Shown piece after piece: positions 50,489-59,034 of a DNA stretch of 64,000 nt. The notes below the pieces were generated by a model. It worked only from the letters and a program-made list of their open reading frames with translations, was not told where the DNA came from and did no database searches. This DNA comes from Bacillota bacterium (GTDB lineage: Bacteria; Bacillota; Bacilli; ZCTH02-B2), in the NCBI GenBank assembly GCA_017577895.1, contig PKQY01000001.1, forward strand, positions 1-64,000, in the 5' to 3' direction. A program made the position numbers and the translations under genes. The stretch's first letter is position 1, and every line of letters starts with the position of its first letter.

Positions 50489-51112
50489 GTGCAGAACGAA
50501 CGACCCATCACGGCAGAAGAAGGCATGGCTATTTTGGAACAGACCGGCGTGCTCAAACGGGGACACTTTTTGTTGACCTCCGGTTTGCACAGCGACCAAT
50601 ATTTGCAGTGTGCCTTGTTGTTGCAATATCCTTGGCATGCAGAAAAAGTGTGTCGGGCCCTGGCCGCGCCGTTTTTTGGGCAGTCTATCGATGTCGTCAT
50701 CGGCCCGGCCATCGGCGGCATCGTGGTGGCCTACGAAACGGCCCGAGCATTAGGCGCCCGTTATATGCACGCAGAACGGGAAGCGGGCGTCATGACGTTG
50801 CGCCGCGGATATCGACTGCAGCCGGGAGAACGGGTGCTGGTGGTGGAAGATGTGGTGACCACCGGCGGTTCGGTAAAGGAAGTCATTCGCCTCGTTCAAG
50901 AGGCCGGCAGCCAGCTGGTGGGCGTGGCGTCCATTGTGGATCGCAGCGGCGGGCAAGTCGATTTTGGCGTGCCTTTCCATCCGTTTATCCGGTTGAACGT
51001 GGCCACGTATGATCCGCATGATTGTCCGTTGTGCCGACAAGGGTTGCCGGTGGAAAAACCGGGAAGCCGGCAATTTGCGGAACAACCGAATCAAACGGGG
51101 GCCAGATCATGA
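50489..51112 (+). CDS. pyrE: Orotate phosphoribosyltransferase
   Basis: A 207-residue enzyme that joins orotate and PRPP to give OMP. The PRPP motif is VLVVEDVVTTGGSV, and the C-terminal CPLCRQGLPVEKPGSR is typical of this bacterial subgroup. GTG 50489 has GGAGGGG 5 bases upstream; the earlier in-frame ATG lies inside pyrF without an SD. The stop overlaps the pyrC start (ATGA). In B. subtilis pyrE is the last operon gene; here pyrC follows. Confidence 0.95.
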   Translation: MQNERPITAEEGMAILEQTGVLKRGHFLLTSGLHSDQYLQCALLLQYPWHAEKVCRALAAPFFGQSIDVVIGPAIGGIVVAYETARALGARYMHAEREAGVMTLRRGYRLQPGERVLVVEDVVTTGGSVKEVIRLVQEAGSQLVGVASIVDRSGGQVDFGVPFHPFIRLNVATYDPHDCPLCRQGLPVEKPGSRQFAEQPNQTGARS

Positions 51113-52413
51113 AACGGTTGTTCAAAAACGGGTTGTTGCTGGATCCGGCGTCGGGAACCGAGGCCAAACGGGACATTTTGATCGTGGACGGCAAAGTGGC
51201 GCAGATTGCGCCCGAATTGGATGTGTCGGGGGCAGAAGTGGTGGACGTGGCCGGATGCCTCATCACGCCGGGTTTGATCGACATTCACGTCCATTTGCGG
51301 GATCCGGGCTTTCCGGAAAAAGAGACGATTGAAACGGGCACAAAGGCGGCAGCCGCCGGCGGCTTCACAGCGGTGGTGTGCATGCCCAACACGGCGCCAA
51401 CGTTAGATTCACCGGAACAGATTCGCTACGTGCTGGAGACGAGTGAACGAACGGCAGCGGTTCGGGTCTATCCGTCGGCAAGCTTGACGTACGGCCAGAA
51501 AGGCGAACGGCTGACCGATTTACGGGCGTTGAAAGAAGCGGGCGCCGTGACGTTTACCGAAGACGGCAAAACGGTGATGGATCCCCGCATTTTGTACGAG
51601 GCGTTCCGTTGGGCCAAAGAATTGGACATTCCCATCAGCAGTCATTGCGAAGAGCACCATTTGGTCGACGGCAAAGGGGCCATTCATCGGGGAAAAGTGA
51701 GTGAAGCCCTGGGGGATCCCGGCATTCCGGCTCTGGCGGAAGAGTTGATCATCGCCCGCGACATCTTGTTTGCGGAAGATACGGGGGCGCGTGTGCACAT
51801 TCAACATGTCAGCACCGCCCGGGGCGTTCAGCTCATTCGGGAAGCCAAACAGCGGGGGGTGCGGGTGACGGCCGAAGCGACGCCGCACCATTTTACGCTG
51901 ACCGATGAGGCGGTGCTGGAGTGGGGGCCGTTGGCGAAAGTGAACCCGCCCCTTCGAACTGCTGCCGACGTGGAGGCCATCATCCAGGGGCTGGCCGATG
52001 GCACGTTGGATTGTATTGCCACGGACCACGCTCCCCATACGGAACAGGAAAAATCGCGGTCTTTGGCCGAAGCGCCTTTTGGGTTGTTGGGTTTGGAGAC
52101 GGCGGTGGGACTCGTCTGGACGCGGCTGGTCCATCCCGGACGGTTGACGGCCATGGAAGCGGTGCGGAAAATGACAGTAGAACCGGCTAAGGTGATGGGG
52201 TTGCCGGGAGGACGGGTGGCTGTCGGGGAAGCCGCCGATTTGACGGTCATCGATCCTGATGAAGAATGGGTTGTCGACCCCGAGCAATTTTTGTCCAAAA
52301 GCCGCAATACCCCTTTTGCCGGCATGACGTTGAAAGGCCGCGTGAAAATGACGCTGGTGGCCGGCAAAACGGTGTATGTGGACCGAATTTTCGGTAGGAG
52401 GATGCCAGCTTGA
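51109..52413 (+). CDS. pyrC: Dihydroorotase
   Basis: A 434-residue Zn amidohydrolase that closes carbamoyl-aspartate to dihydroorotate. The metal ligands are in IDIHVHLRDPGFPEKE, and TDHAPHTEQEK carries the conserved Asp and His. ATG 51109 overlaps the pyrE stop by four bases; a longer in-frame reading into pyrE is not needed. In B. subtilis pyrC lies between pyrB and carA, so its place at the operon end is a rearrangement. Its stop overlaps the TTG of the next gene. Confidence 0.96.
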   Translation: MKRLFKNGLLLDPASGTEAKRDILIVDGKVAQIAPELDVSGAEVVDVAGCLITPGLIDIHVHLRDPGFPEKETIETGTKAAAAGGFTAVVCMPNTAPTLDSPEQIRYVLETSERTAAVRVYPSASLTYGQKGERLTDLRALKEAGAVTFTEDGKTVMDPRILYEAFRWAKELDIPISSHCEEHHLVDGKGAIHRGKVSEALGDPGIPALAEELIIARDILFAEDTGARVHIQHVSTARGVQLIREAKQRGVRVTAEATPHHFTLTDEAVLEWGPLAKVNPPLRTAADVEAIIQGLADGTLDCIATDHAPHTEQEKSRSLAEAPFGLLGLETAVGLVWTRLVHPGRLTAMEAVRKMTVEPAKVMGLPGGRVAVGEAADLTVIDPDEEWVVDPEQFLSKSRNTPFAGMTLKGRVKMTLVAGKTVYVDRIFGRRMPA

Positions 52414-53453
52414 ACCATTCCCATTGGAATCCGCCTTGGATGCGATGGTTGTGGGGCGCGCTCTTGATCGTCGGCGGATATTTCATTTTTCCATACCTGT
52501 TGCCCTTTCTCATTGCCTTGCTGTTGGCGGTATTGATTGAACCGCTGGTTCAGGCAGTCCAAAAAACGGGCATCCGCAGCCGGATTGCCGCCACGTGGAT
52601 CGTGCTGGGCGGGTTGGGGTTGTTTTTGGGACTGGTCATCTATTTTTCGTTCACGCGTATTTTTGTGGAATTGGTTGCCATTTACGAAAAGTCACCGTAT
52701 TATTTGACGGAAGTGGAAAACTGGGTGTCCGATTGGCTGGCGTACATCCCGCCGGAGACACTCGAGACGCTGCAAAGGCAAGTGACCAGCAGCTTTTCCA
52801 ACTGGCTCAGCAATTCCAGTGTGTTGTTGGGCCGATCGGCGTCGGCTTTTGTCAATTTTGCATCGGCCTTGCCGGGGATGATCATTCTCACCTTGTTAAC
52901 TTTTTTGGCATTTGTGCTCATCAGCATGCACCTGCCCCAGTTAAAAGCCCAGTTTTACCAATGGTTCGCCCCGGAATCCCATGAAAAACTGGACATCATT
53001 TTGCGAGAATTGAACCGGGGCATCATCGGTTATATTCGGGGGCAAGTGTTGATCGCCGTCGTCATTTTTGCGATGACGTTCGTCGGGCTTCTGTTGCTCC
53101 GGGTACCGTACGCGCTGGCCATTGCTGCAGTCATCGCCGTCGTCGATTTTTTGCCGTTTCTCGGTTCGGGGCTCGTTTTGCTCCCGTGGGCGGTTTGGGC
53201 GCTGTTTAAACACGAATTGTTTTTCGGCATCGGTTTAATCGTCGTCTATGTCGCCATTACGTTGCTCCGGCGCATCATTGAGCCGAAAGTGCTGGGGGAC
53301 AGCCTCGGCATCAGCACGTTGGCCGTGTTGCTCAGCATGGTGCTCGGCTTTTCATTTATGGGCGTGTTGGGTTTGTTGGTGGGGCCCGCCGTGGCCGTCG
53401 TCTTGAAAGCGTTTCGGAAAGCGGGTTTTTTCCAATTTCAAATTCGCCTGTGA
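52410..53453 (+). CDS. ytvI: AI-2E/YtvI-family membrane permease
   Basis: A 347-residue polytopic protein of the AI-2E transporter family (PF01594), closest in feel to sporulation protein YtvI. Hydrophobic segments lie at about 12-50, 60-80, 155-175 and 205-340, with the family motif RIIEPKVLGDSLGISTLAVLLSM near the C-terminus. Substrate unknown. The TTG at 52410 overlaps the pyrC stop with TAGGAGG upstream, so it appears to be translated as part of the pyr operon, an unusual linkage. Confidence 0.85.
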   Translation: MNHSHWNPPWMRWLWGALLIVGGYFIFPYLLPFLIALLLAVLIEPLVQAVQKTGIRSRIAATWIVLGGLGLFLGLVIYFSFTRIFVELVAIYEKSPYYLTEVENWVSDWLAYIPPETLETLQRQVTSSFSNWLSNSSVLLGRSASAFVNFASALPGMIILTLLTFLAFVLISMHLPQLKAQFYQWFAPESHEKLDIILRELNRGIIGYIRGQVLIAVVIFAMTFVGLLLLRVPYALAIAAVIAVVDFLPFLGSGLVLLPWAVWALFKHELFFGIGLIVVYVAITLLRRIIEPKVLGDSLGISTLAVLLSMVLGFSFMGVLGLLVGPAVAVVLKAFRKAGFFQFQIRL

Positions 53454-53468
53454 TGGAAGTGGTGACGC

Positions 53469-54368
53469 TTGCAACGTTTACACATCGAGGTTGCCGCTGA
53501 GGAAGAAGGGATGATGATCCGCGATGTCATCCGGCGGCGCTGGCCGGTTTCCCGGGGCTTTATTAAAACGGTGAAACGGCAGCAGCAACTGTGGCGAAAC
53601 GGCCGTCCCGCCCATATGACGGAACGGGTGGCGGCAGGTGATCGGTTGACCTTGGGCATTCCGGCCGCTTTTCCGCATTATTTGCTGCCGGAACCGATGC
53701 CGTTGGCGGTCGTTTTTGAAGACGATTGGTTGATGGTCGTCGACAAGCCGCCGGGCGTGGTGGTGCACCCGACGAAGGGGCATCCGTCGGGGACGCTGGC
53801 CAACGCCATCATCCACTATTGGTTGTCGCGGGGGGAACGCCCCGGCTTTCATCTCGTGCAGCGGCTCGATCGGGACACGTCCGGGCTGCTCATCGTGGCG
53901 AAAAACGCGTTTTCCCATCAACAATTGGCCAAACAAATGGAAGACGGACGATTGGAGAAACAATATTTGGCGGTCGTCCAAGGGACGATAAGCTCAACGG
54001 AAGGCGTCATCGAAGGGGCGATTTGGCGGGAGCCGGGGGATCCCCGGCGGCAGGTAGATGCGAGGGGGAAACCGGCGAAAACGGCCTATCAAGTCGTTGA
54101 ACGGTTGCCCGATGCCACCTTGGTGCGTCTGCGGCTGTGGACGGGGCGGACGCATCAAATTCGGGTCCACTTGTCGCATATTGGCCATCCCATTTTCGGC
54201 GATGCCCTTTACGGCGGCGACACGACTCGGATTCAGCGGCAGGCGTTGCATGCCGCCGAATTGTCGTTCAACCATCCGGTTACCCGGGAATCCATGACGT
54301 TTCACAGTCCATTGCCGGAAGACATGCGGCAACTCATCGACGCGTTAAAGGCGGCGCCTCAACCTTGA
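53469..54368 (+). CDS. RluA-family pseudouridine synthase (second copy)
   Basis: A 299-residue RluA-superfamily enzyme with catalytic RLDRDTSGLL (Asp134) and TGRTHQIRVHL. The N-terminal region resembles a degenerate S4-like domain (VSRGFIKTVKRQQQLWRNGRP). It is similar to B. subtilis YhcT/YjbO-type proteins whose RNA targets are uncertain. TTG 53469 starts 15 bases after the ytvI stop. It overlaps the end of rqcH by 10 bases tail to tail, with a hairpin across the overlap. Confidence 0.9.
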   Translation: MQRLHIEVAAEEEGMMIRDVIRRRWPVSRGFIKTVKRQQQLWRNGRPAHMTERVAAGDRLTLGIPAAFPHYLLPEPMPLAVVFEDDWLMVVDKPPGVVVHPTKGHPSGTLANAIIHYWLSRGERPGFHLVQRLDRDTSGLLIVAKNAFSHQQLAKQMEDGRLEKQYLAVVQGTISSTEGVIEGAIWREPGDPRRQVDARGKPAKTAYQVVERLPDATLVRLRLWTGRTHQIRVHLSHIGHPIFGDALYGGDTTRIQRQALHAAELSFNHPVTRESMTFHSPLPEDMRQLIDALKAAPQP

Positions 54369-54380
54369 CGCCGCGTTTTG
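54352..54380. terminator. Shared terminator inside overlapping gene ends
   Basis: GCGGCG (54352-54357) pairs with CGCCGC (54370-54375) around a 12-base loop and is followed by GTTTT on the plus strand. On the minus strand the tail is CTTTAA. It lies across the two stop codons of the convergent genes. Confidence 0.5.
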
Positions 54381-56068
54381 AGGAGCGGTTCCAACGCCTC
54401 TTCCGTCGGAGTGACATAGATGGTCTTCTGTTTTTCGTAAATGACGAAACCGGGCTTGGCGCCGTTCGGTTTGTGGACATGCCGCACCAACGTGTAATCC
54501 ACGGGGACTTGCGACGAATGCTGGGCTTTGCTGAACCAGGCTGCCAACAGGGCCGCTTCCTTTAACGTCTGTTCGGAAAAGTGCTGACCGCGAATGACGA
54601 CATGGGAACCGGGAATGTCTTTGACGTGGAGCCACGTGTCGTTGCGGTGGGCCAGTTTGGTTGTCAGGTAATCGTTTTGCCGGTTGTTTTTGCCGACGAG
54701 AATATCGATGCCTTCAGAAGACTTGAACTGCTCGATGCGGGGCGGTTCAAGTTTCTTTTTTTGGCTTCGGGAGCGGGGCCGTAAATACCCTTGCTCCACC
54801 AATTCGTCCCGAATTTCTTCCAATTCATGGATGTTCGCCATTGGCAATTGGGCCAGGATCGTTTCGAAGTATCGGTTTTCTTCCTCCGCCAATTGCCGCT
54901 GTTCCCGGGCCATTTTCAATCCGTTTTTTGCTTTGTTGTACTTTTTAAAATACATTTGGGCATTTTCGCTGGGGGACTTGGCCGGATCGAGCGGAATGAC
55001 GATTTTCGGCAAGGACGCATCATAAAAATTTTCCGCTTCCAGTTCCTTCATGCCCGGTTTCATTCGGTGCAAATTGGCCGTAATGAGTTCGCCGTACAGC
55101 CGGTAGGTGTCGGCTTGTTCCGCTTCTTGGATAGTGGCGGTCAGTTTTTCGATCTTTTTTTTATTTTTTTTGATCTCGTTTTGCAGCCAGTTTTTCAGAT
55201 CCAAGGCTTGTTGCCGGAGACGGTCCCGCTGCGCTTTTTCCCGGTAGTAGACGTGCAGGCAGCGGCTCACGGAGGAAAAGGTTTGTTTGGGACCCGCCCG
55301 ATGGGTCAGTTCGATGACGTGAAAGTCGTCGGTGTCGCCATAGACGGCCGGTTCGTACCGGTGTTCTTTCAGTTGGCCGATGACCGTCGTAAATGCTTGC
55401 CACAGGTTTTCGCGGGTGGGCAAACCCGCGCGGTGGACGATCTCTTTGGCTAAAGACGGTCCGATACCGAAAAAGGTGTCCACCAACTGTTGGTCCAGCT
55501 TGCCGCGATTCCAGTCGATGTGGGCGAAAAACGAATCCCGTTCGCATTCCCACGGCACGGTTTTGTTTTGCGACGGGGGAGGGGTGTAAGGCAAGCCGGG
55601 CAACACTTGCCGCACTTGACTGACGGCGGCAGGCACGTGGTGCACGGCATCCAAAATTTTTCCGGTGGCCAAATCGGTCAGGATCAAGTTGCTGTGCTTG
55701 CCCATCACTTCTAACACGAGGCGTTTGATCTGAACATCTCCCAGCTCGTTGCGGCTGCGGATGTCCCACCAGCACACCCGATCCAGTCCCATTTGTTGCA
55801 TGTCGACGATGGTGCCGCCTTCCAAATGTTTTCGCAACACCATACAAAACAGCGGCGGCTGCGCCGGGTTGGCCAGCGGCTCTTCCAGAAGGTAAAACCG
55901 GGGGATGGTGTGGCTGGCTGAGAGAAACAGCCGAACGTTTTCCCCTTGAGAACGAATATGCAAAACGACATCGGTGGGGCTCGGTTGATGAATTTTCATT
56001 ACCCTCCCCCCGATGAGCGGTTCCATTTCATGCAGCAACGCCCGCATGACAAAGCCGTCGAAGGCCAT
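54359..56068 (-). CDS. rqcH: Ribosome quality control factor RqcH (Rqc2/NEMF homologue)
   Basis: A 569-residue protein, formerly annotated as fibronectin-binding protein FbpA/YloA, that binds stalled 50S-nascent chain complexes and adds C-terminal alanine tails for degradation. Domain order: NFACT-N (1-200) with the essential Asp96-Arg97 pair (GLDRVCWW), helix-hairpin-helix (about 175-215), long coiled coil (about 285-420) and NFACT-R (about 445-555, VGKNNRQNDYLTTKLAHRNDTWLHVKDIPGSH). ATG 56068 has AGGAGGG upstream. It is the only minus-strand gene in the right half and is divergent from the Ca2+ ATPase gene. Confidence 0.96.
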   Translation of the reverse strand: MAFDGFVMRALLHEMEPLIGGRVMKIHQPSPTDVVLHIRSQGENVRLFLSASHTIPRFYLLEEPLANPAQPPLFCMVLRKHLEGGTIVDMQQMGLDRVCWWDIRSRNELGDVQIKRLVLEVMGKHSNLILTDLATGKILDAVHHVPAAVSQVRQVLPGLPYTPPPSQNKTVPWECERDSFFAHIDWNRGKLDQQLVDTFFGIGPSLAKEIVHRAGLPTRENLWQAFTTVIGQLKEHRYEPAVYGDTDDFHVIELTHRAGPKQTFSSVSRCLHVYYREKAQRDRLRQQALDLKNWLQNEIKKNKKKIEKLTATIQEAEQADTYRLYGELITANLHRMKPGMKELEAENFYDASLPKIVIPLDPAKSPSENAQMYFKKYNKAKNGLKMAREQRQLAEEENRYFETILAQLPMANIHELEEIRDELVEQGYLRPRSRSQKKKLEPPRIEQFKSSEGIDILVGKNNRQNDYLTTKLAHRNDTWLHVKDIPGSHVVIRGQHFSEQTLKEAALLAAWFSKAQHSSQVPVDYTLVRHVHKPNGAKPGFVIYEKQKTIYVTPTEEALEPLLKTRRQG

Positions 56069-56105
56069 AGTTTCCCTCCTGATGGTCCATCAAATGCACT
56101 TCAAC

Positions 56106-56114
56106 AGTATAGCA
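56106..56114 (-). promoter_or_regulatory. Extended -10 promoter for rqcH
   Basis: TGCTATACT on the minus strand, an extended -10 element 38 bases before the start. The -35 at 17 bases is poor (TTCAGC). Confidence 0.5.
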
Positions 56115-56185
56115 TGATTTTGGAGCCCGCTGAATACAGTAAAGCAGAACGAGCGTGGTCAAGCTGATAGGAGGGCAGGCAGGGG

Positions 56186-58924
56186 ATGAAGAAAGAGACG
56201 TTCCCGTATCAACAATCGGTGGCGGAGGTGTTGCGTCAGTACAACACGAAGTTGGAAACCGGGCTCCAGTGGCGGGAGGCGGAACAACGCCGGACGCAAT
56301 ACGGCGCCAATGTCTTGACGGAAAAAAAGCGTTCCCATCCGTTTTTTTTATGGGTCGGACAGTTTCGCGACTTTATGGTGATCGTGTTGTTGGTCGCCAC
56401 CGTGCTGTCGGCTTTGTTGGGCGAGTATACCGACGCGCTGACCATTGTGGCGATCATTTTGCTCAATGCCATCTTGGGATTCGTGCAAGAATACCGGGCG
56501 GAACATTCGCTGCAAGCGTTGCGGGAAATGACAGCGCCCGAATGCCGTGTTTTGCGGGAAGGTCAATGGCACAAAATTTTAGCCCGGGATTTGGTGCCGG
56601 GCGACATCGTCTTGTTGGAAAGCGGTGATCGCATTCCGGCCGACATCCGTTTGGCCAAGACCGAAGGCATGTACGTAGAAGAAGCGGCGTTGACCGGCGA
56701 GTCGCTGCCGGTGGCCAAATTTGCCGAACCGTTGCCGGAAGCCGATTTGCCGTTGGGAGACCGGCAGAACATGGCGTACATGGGCACCAGTGTCGTTCAA
56801 GGGAAAGGCATCGGCGTAGTGGTGGCCACGGGGATGGCGACAGAAATGGGTAAAATTGCCCATCTGATGCAAAGTGAAGAGGAAGAGGTGACGCCGCTAC
56901 AGCAGCGGCTGGCCCATCTGGGAAAAGTGTTGGTCATGGCTTGCCTCTTTTTGACGGCGATGGTGGTCGTCTTGGGCATGGTCAACGGCCACGGCTTGTA
57001 CGAGATGGTTTTGGCCGGCGTCAGCTTGGCGGTGGCCGCCATCCCTGAAGGGTTGCCCGCCATCGTGACCGTCGTGTTGGCCCTCGGTGTGCAGCGCATG
57101 ATCAAACGGCAGGCCATCGTCCGCAAGTTGCCGGCCGTGGAAACGTTGGGCACGGCGACGGTCATCTGTTCCGACAAAACCGGGACGCTTACGCAAAATC
57201 GGATGACGGTGACCCACCTTTGGTGCGACGGCGAAGTCCGGGAGTTGAAGGAGATCGATGCGGTGCCGGCCGGGAGTTTAACGTGGTTAATGCAGATCGC
57301 GTGTCTGTGCAACAACGCCCGGCTCGTGGAGTCATCGCCGAACGGGGAGAGACGGAAAACCGCTGGACGCACTTCCAAGAGAGAGGATGCGGCCCGTTCG
57401 AACGGCAACTGGGCGGTGGAAGGGGATCCGACGGAAGGGGCGTTGCTCTTGGCGGCGCTGCAGGCCGGGTTTTTGCCCCAGGAATGGGTGAGGGGTTGGC
57501 GGCGCATCAAGGAATTTCCATTTGATCCGAAGCGCAAAATGATGTCGGTCGTCGTCGAAGATTCGTCCGGCGCCCGTTGGTTGATGTCGAAGGGCGCGCC
57601 CGATGTGTTGTTGGAACGGTGCACCCATTGGCTGGCCCAAGGCCGCAAACAGCGGTTCGATGGGAGGGAGAAAGGCCGGATTCTGGAGGCCAACGAAGCG
57701 CTGGCTCGGCTCGCGTTGCGCAATTTAGGCTTTGCTTTTCGGCAGCTTGCCCCGGGGGAAATGCCGGAGAATGAGACGGCCGCGGAGCAAGGGTTATGTT
57801 TTGTCGGGTTGATGGGGATGATGGATCCGCCCCGGCCGGAAGTCAAAGAAGCCATCGCCCGGTGTACGCAAGCGGGCATCAAAACGGTCATGATCACCGG
57901 GGATCACCAGGCGACCGCCGAAGCCATCGCCCGGCAACTGGGCATTTTACCTCCGGGCGGCGAAGTGATGACCGGTGCCCAGTTGTCCAACATGGGCCAA
58001 TCGGAGCTAATGAAAAAAATTTCCAACATCTACGTGTACGCCCGGGTGGCACCGGAACATAAGTTGCGCATTGTCAAGGCGTTGCAAGCCCAAGGCGAGG
58101 TGGTGGCGATGACCGGTGATGGCGTCAACGACGCACCGGCGGTCAAAGCCGCCGATATCGGCATTGCCATGGGCAGGGGCGGTACGGACGTGACCAAAGA
58201 AGCGGCGTCCCTCATTCTCGCCGATGACAATTTTCGGACGATTGCGTCGGCAGTGGAAGAAGGGCGGGGCATTTACGAAAACATCCGCAAGTTTATCCGC
58301 TACATCCTCGCCAGCAACGTGGGGGAGATTATCACCATGTTCATCGCCATGTTGCTGGCCTTGCCGTTGCCCTTGTTGCCGATTCATATATTATGGATCA
58401 ATCTCATCACCGACGGTTTGCCCGCCATGGCGTTAGGAGTGGACACCAGCGAGGAAAACGTCATGCGGCGTCCCCCGAGGGATGCTCGGGAAAGCGTCTT
58501 TGCCCGCGGGTTAGGATGGAAAATCGTCAGTCGCGGGCTGTTGATCGGGTGCGTGACGGTCGGGGCTTTTTGGCTGACCCTCTCGGAACATCCCCATGAC
58601 TTGCAGCGGGCACAGACCGTATCCTTTGCTACCTTGGTCATGGCGCAGCTCATTCACGTCTTCGATTGCCGCTGCGAACGATCCGTGTTTGACCGCAATC
58701 CGCTGGAAAACCGGTGGCTTGTTTTGGCGGTGGCCGTCTCCACAGCGATGTTGTTGGCGGTCATGTACGTCGACTGGCTACAACCCATTTTCCATACAAC
58801 CGCCCTGTCGTTGAGGGAATGGGCCCTCGTTCTCTTGGCTTCAGCCATCCCGACGTTCATTGCCGGCATTCCGGGGTTGCTTTCCCTCAGCCGGCCGGTC
58901 CGCACCAACGTCCTTCCCCGCTGA
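56186..58924 (+). CDS. yloB: Cation-transporting P-type ATPase, Ca2+ type (YloB-like)
   Basis: A 912-residue P2A-type ATPase predicted to export Ca2+. The phosphorylation site is CSDKTGTLT (Asp330), the actuator motif is LTGESLPV, the hinge is MTGDGVNDAPAVKAADIGIAMG, and the M4 motif AIPEGLPA is typical of Ca2+ pumps. About ten membrane helices, with the last four in 700-905. A basic low-complexity loop (near 390-415) interrupts the nucleotide-binding domain. B. subtilis YloB lies in the same position between yloA (rqcH) and yloC. SD AGGGCAGGCAGGGG. Confidence 0.95.
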   Translation: MKKETFPYQQSVAEVLRQYNTKLETGLQWREAEQRRTQYGANVLTEKKRSHPFFLWVGQFRDFMVIVLLVATVLSALLGEYTDALTIVAIILLNAILGFVQEYRAEHSLQALREMTAPECRVLREGQWHKILARDLVPGDIVLLESGDRIPADIRLAKTEGMYVEEAALTGESLPVAKFAEPLPEADLPLGDRQNMAYMGTSVVQGKGIGVVVATGMATEMGKIAHLMQSEEEEVTPLQQRLAHLGKVLVMACLFLTAMVVVLGMVNGHGLYEMVLAGVSLAVAAIPEGLPAIVTVVLALGVQRMIKRQAIVRKLPAVETLGTATVICSDKTGTLTQNRMTVTHLWCDGEVRELKEIDAVPAGSLTWLMQIACLCNNARLVESSPNGERRKTAGRTSKREDAARSNGNWAVEGDPTEGALLLAALQAGFLPQEWVRGWRRIKEFPFDPKRKMMSVVVEDSSGARWLMSKGAPDVLLERCTHWLAQGRKQRFDGREKGRILEANEALARLALRNLGFAFRQLAPGEMPENETAAEQGLCFVGLMGMMDPPRPEVKEAIARCTQAGIKTVMITGDHQATAEAIARQLGILPPGGEVMTGAQLSNMGQSELMKKISNIYVYARVAPEHKLRIVKALQAQGEVVAMTGDGVNDAPAVKAADIGIAMGRGGTDVTKEAASLILADDNFRTIASAVEEGRGIYENIRKFIRYILASNVGEIITMFIAMLLALPLPLLPIHILWINLITDGLPAMALGVDTSEENVMRRPPRDARESVFARGLGWKIVSRGLLIGCVTVGAFWLTLSEHPHDLQRAQTVSFATLVMAQLIHVFDCRCERSVFDRNPLENRWLVLAVAVSTAMLLAVMYVDWLQPIFHTTALSLREWALVLLASAIPTFIAGIPGLLSLSRPVRTNVLPR

Positions 58925-58931
58925 GAGGTCT

Positions 58932-58967
58932 TTCCCTCCGGTTCTGGCACCGGAGGGAAGGATTTTT
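58932..58967 (+). terminator. Intrinsic terminator after the Ca2+ ATPase gene
   Basis: TTCCCTCCGGT (58932-58942) pairs perfectly over 11 bases with ACCGGAGGGAA (58949-58959), followed by GGATTTTT. Confidence 0.85.
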
Positions 58968-58984
58968 CATGGAATGTGCTGTAC

Positions 58985-59013
58985 TTGTTCATGGAAAACA
59001 AATTGATTACAAT
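58985..59013 (+). promoter_or_regulatory. Sigma-A promoter for yloC-remA-gmk
   Basis: TTGTTC (58985-58990), 17-base spacer, TACAAT (59008-59013), 21 bases before the start codon and just after a terminator. Confidence 0.75.
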
Positions 59014-59034
59014 TAAAAAATGGAAGTGAAGCCG

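Noticed and set aside
57330..57420. Basic low-complexity loop in the P-type ATPase as a foreign insertion
   Set aside because: The nucleotide-binding domain of these ATPases has variable loops at this point; frame and flanking motifs are intact.
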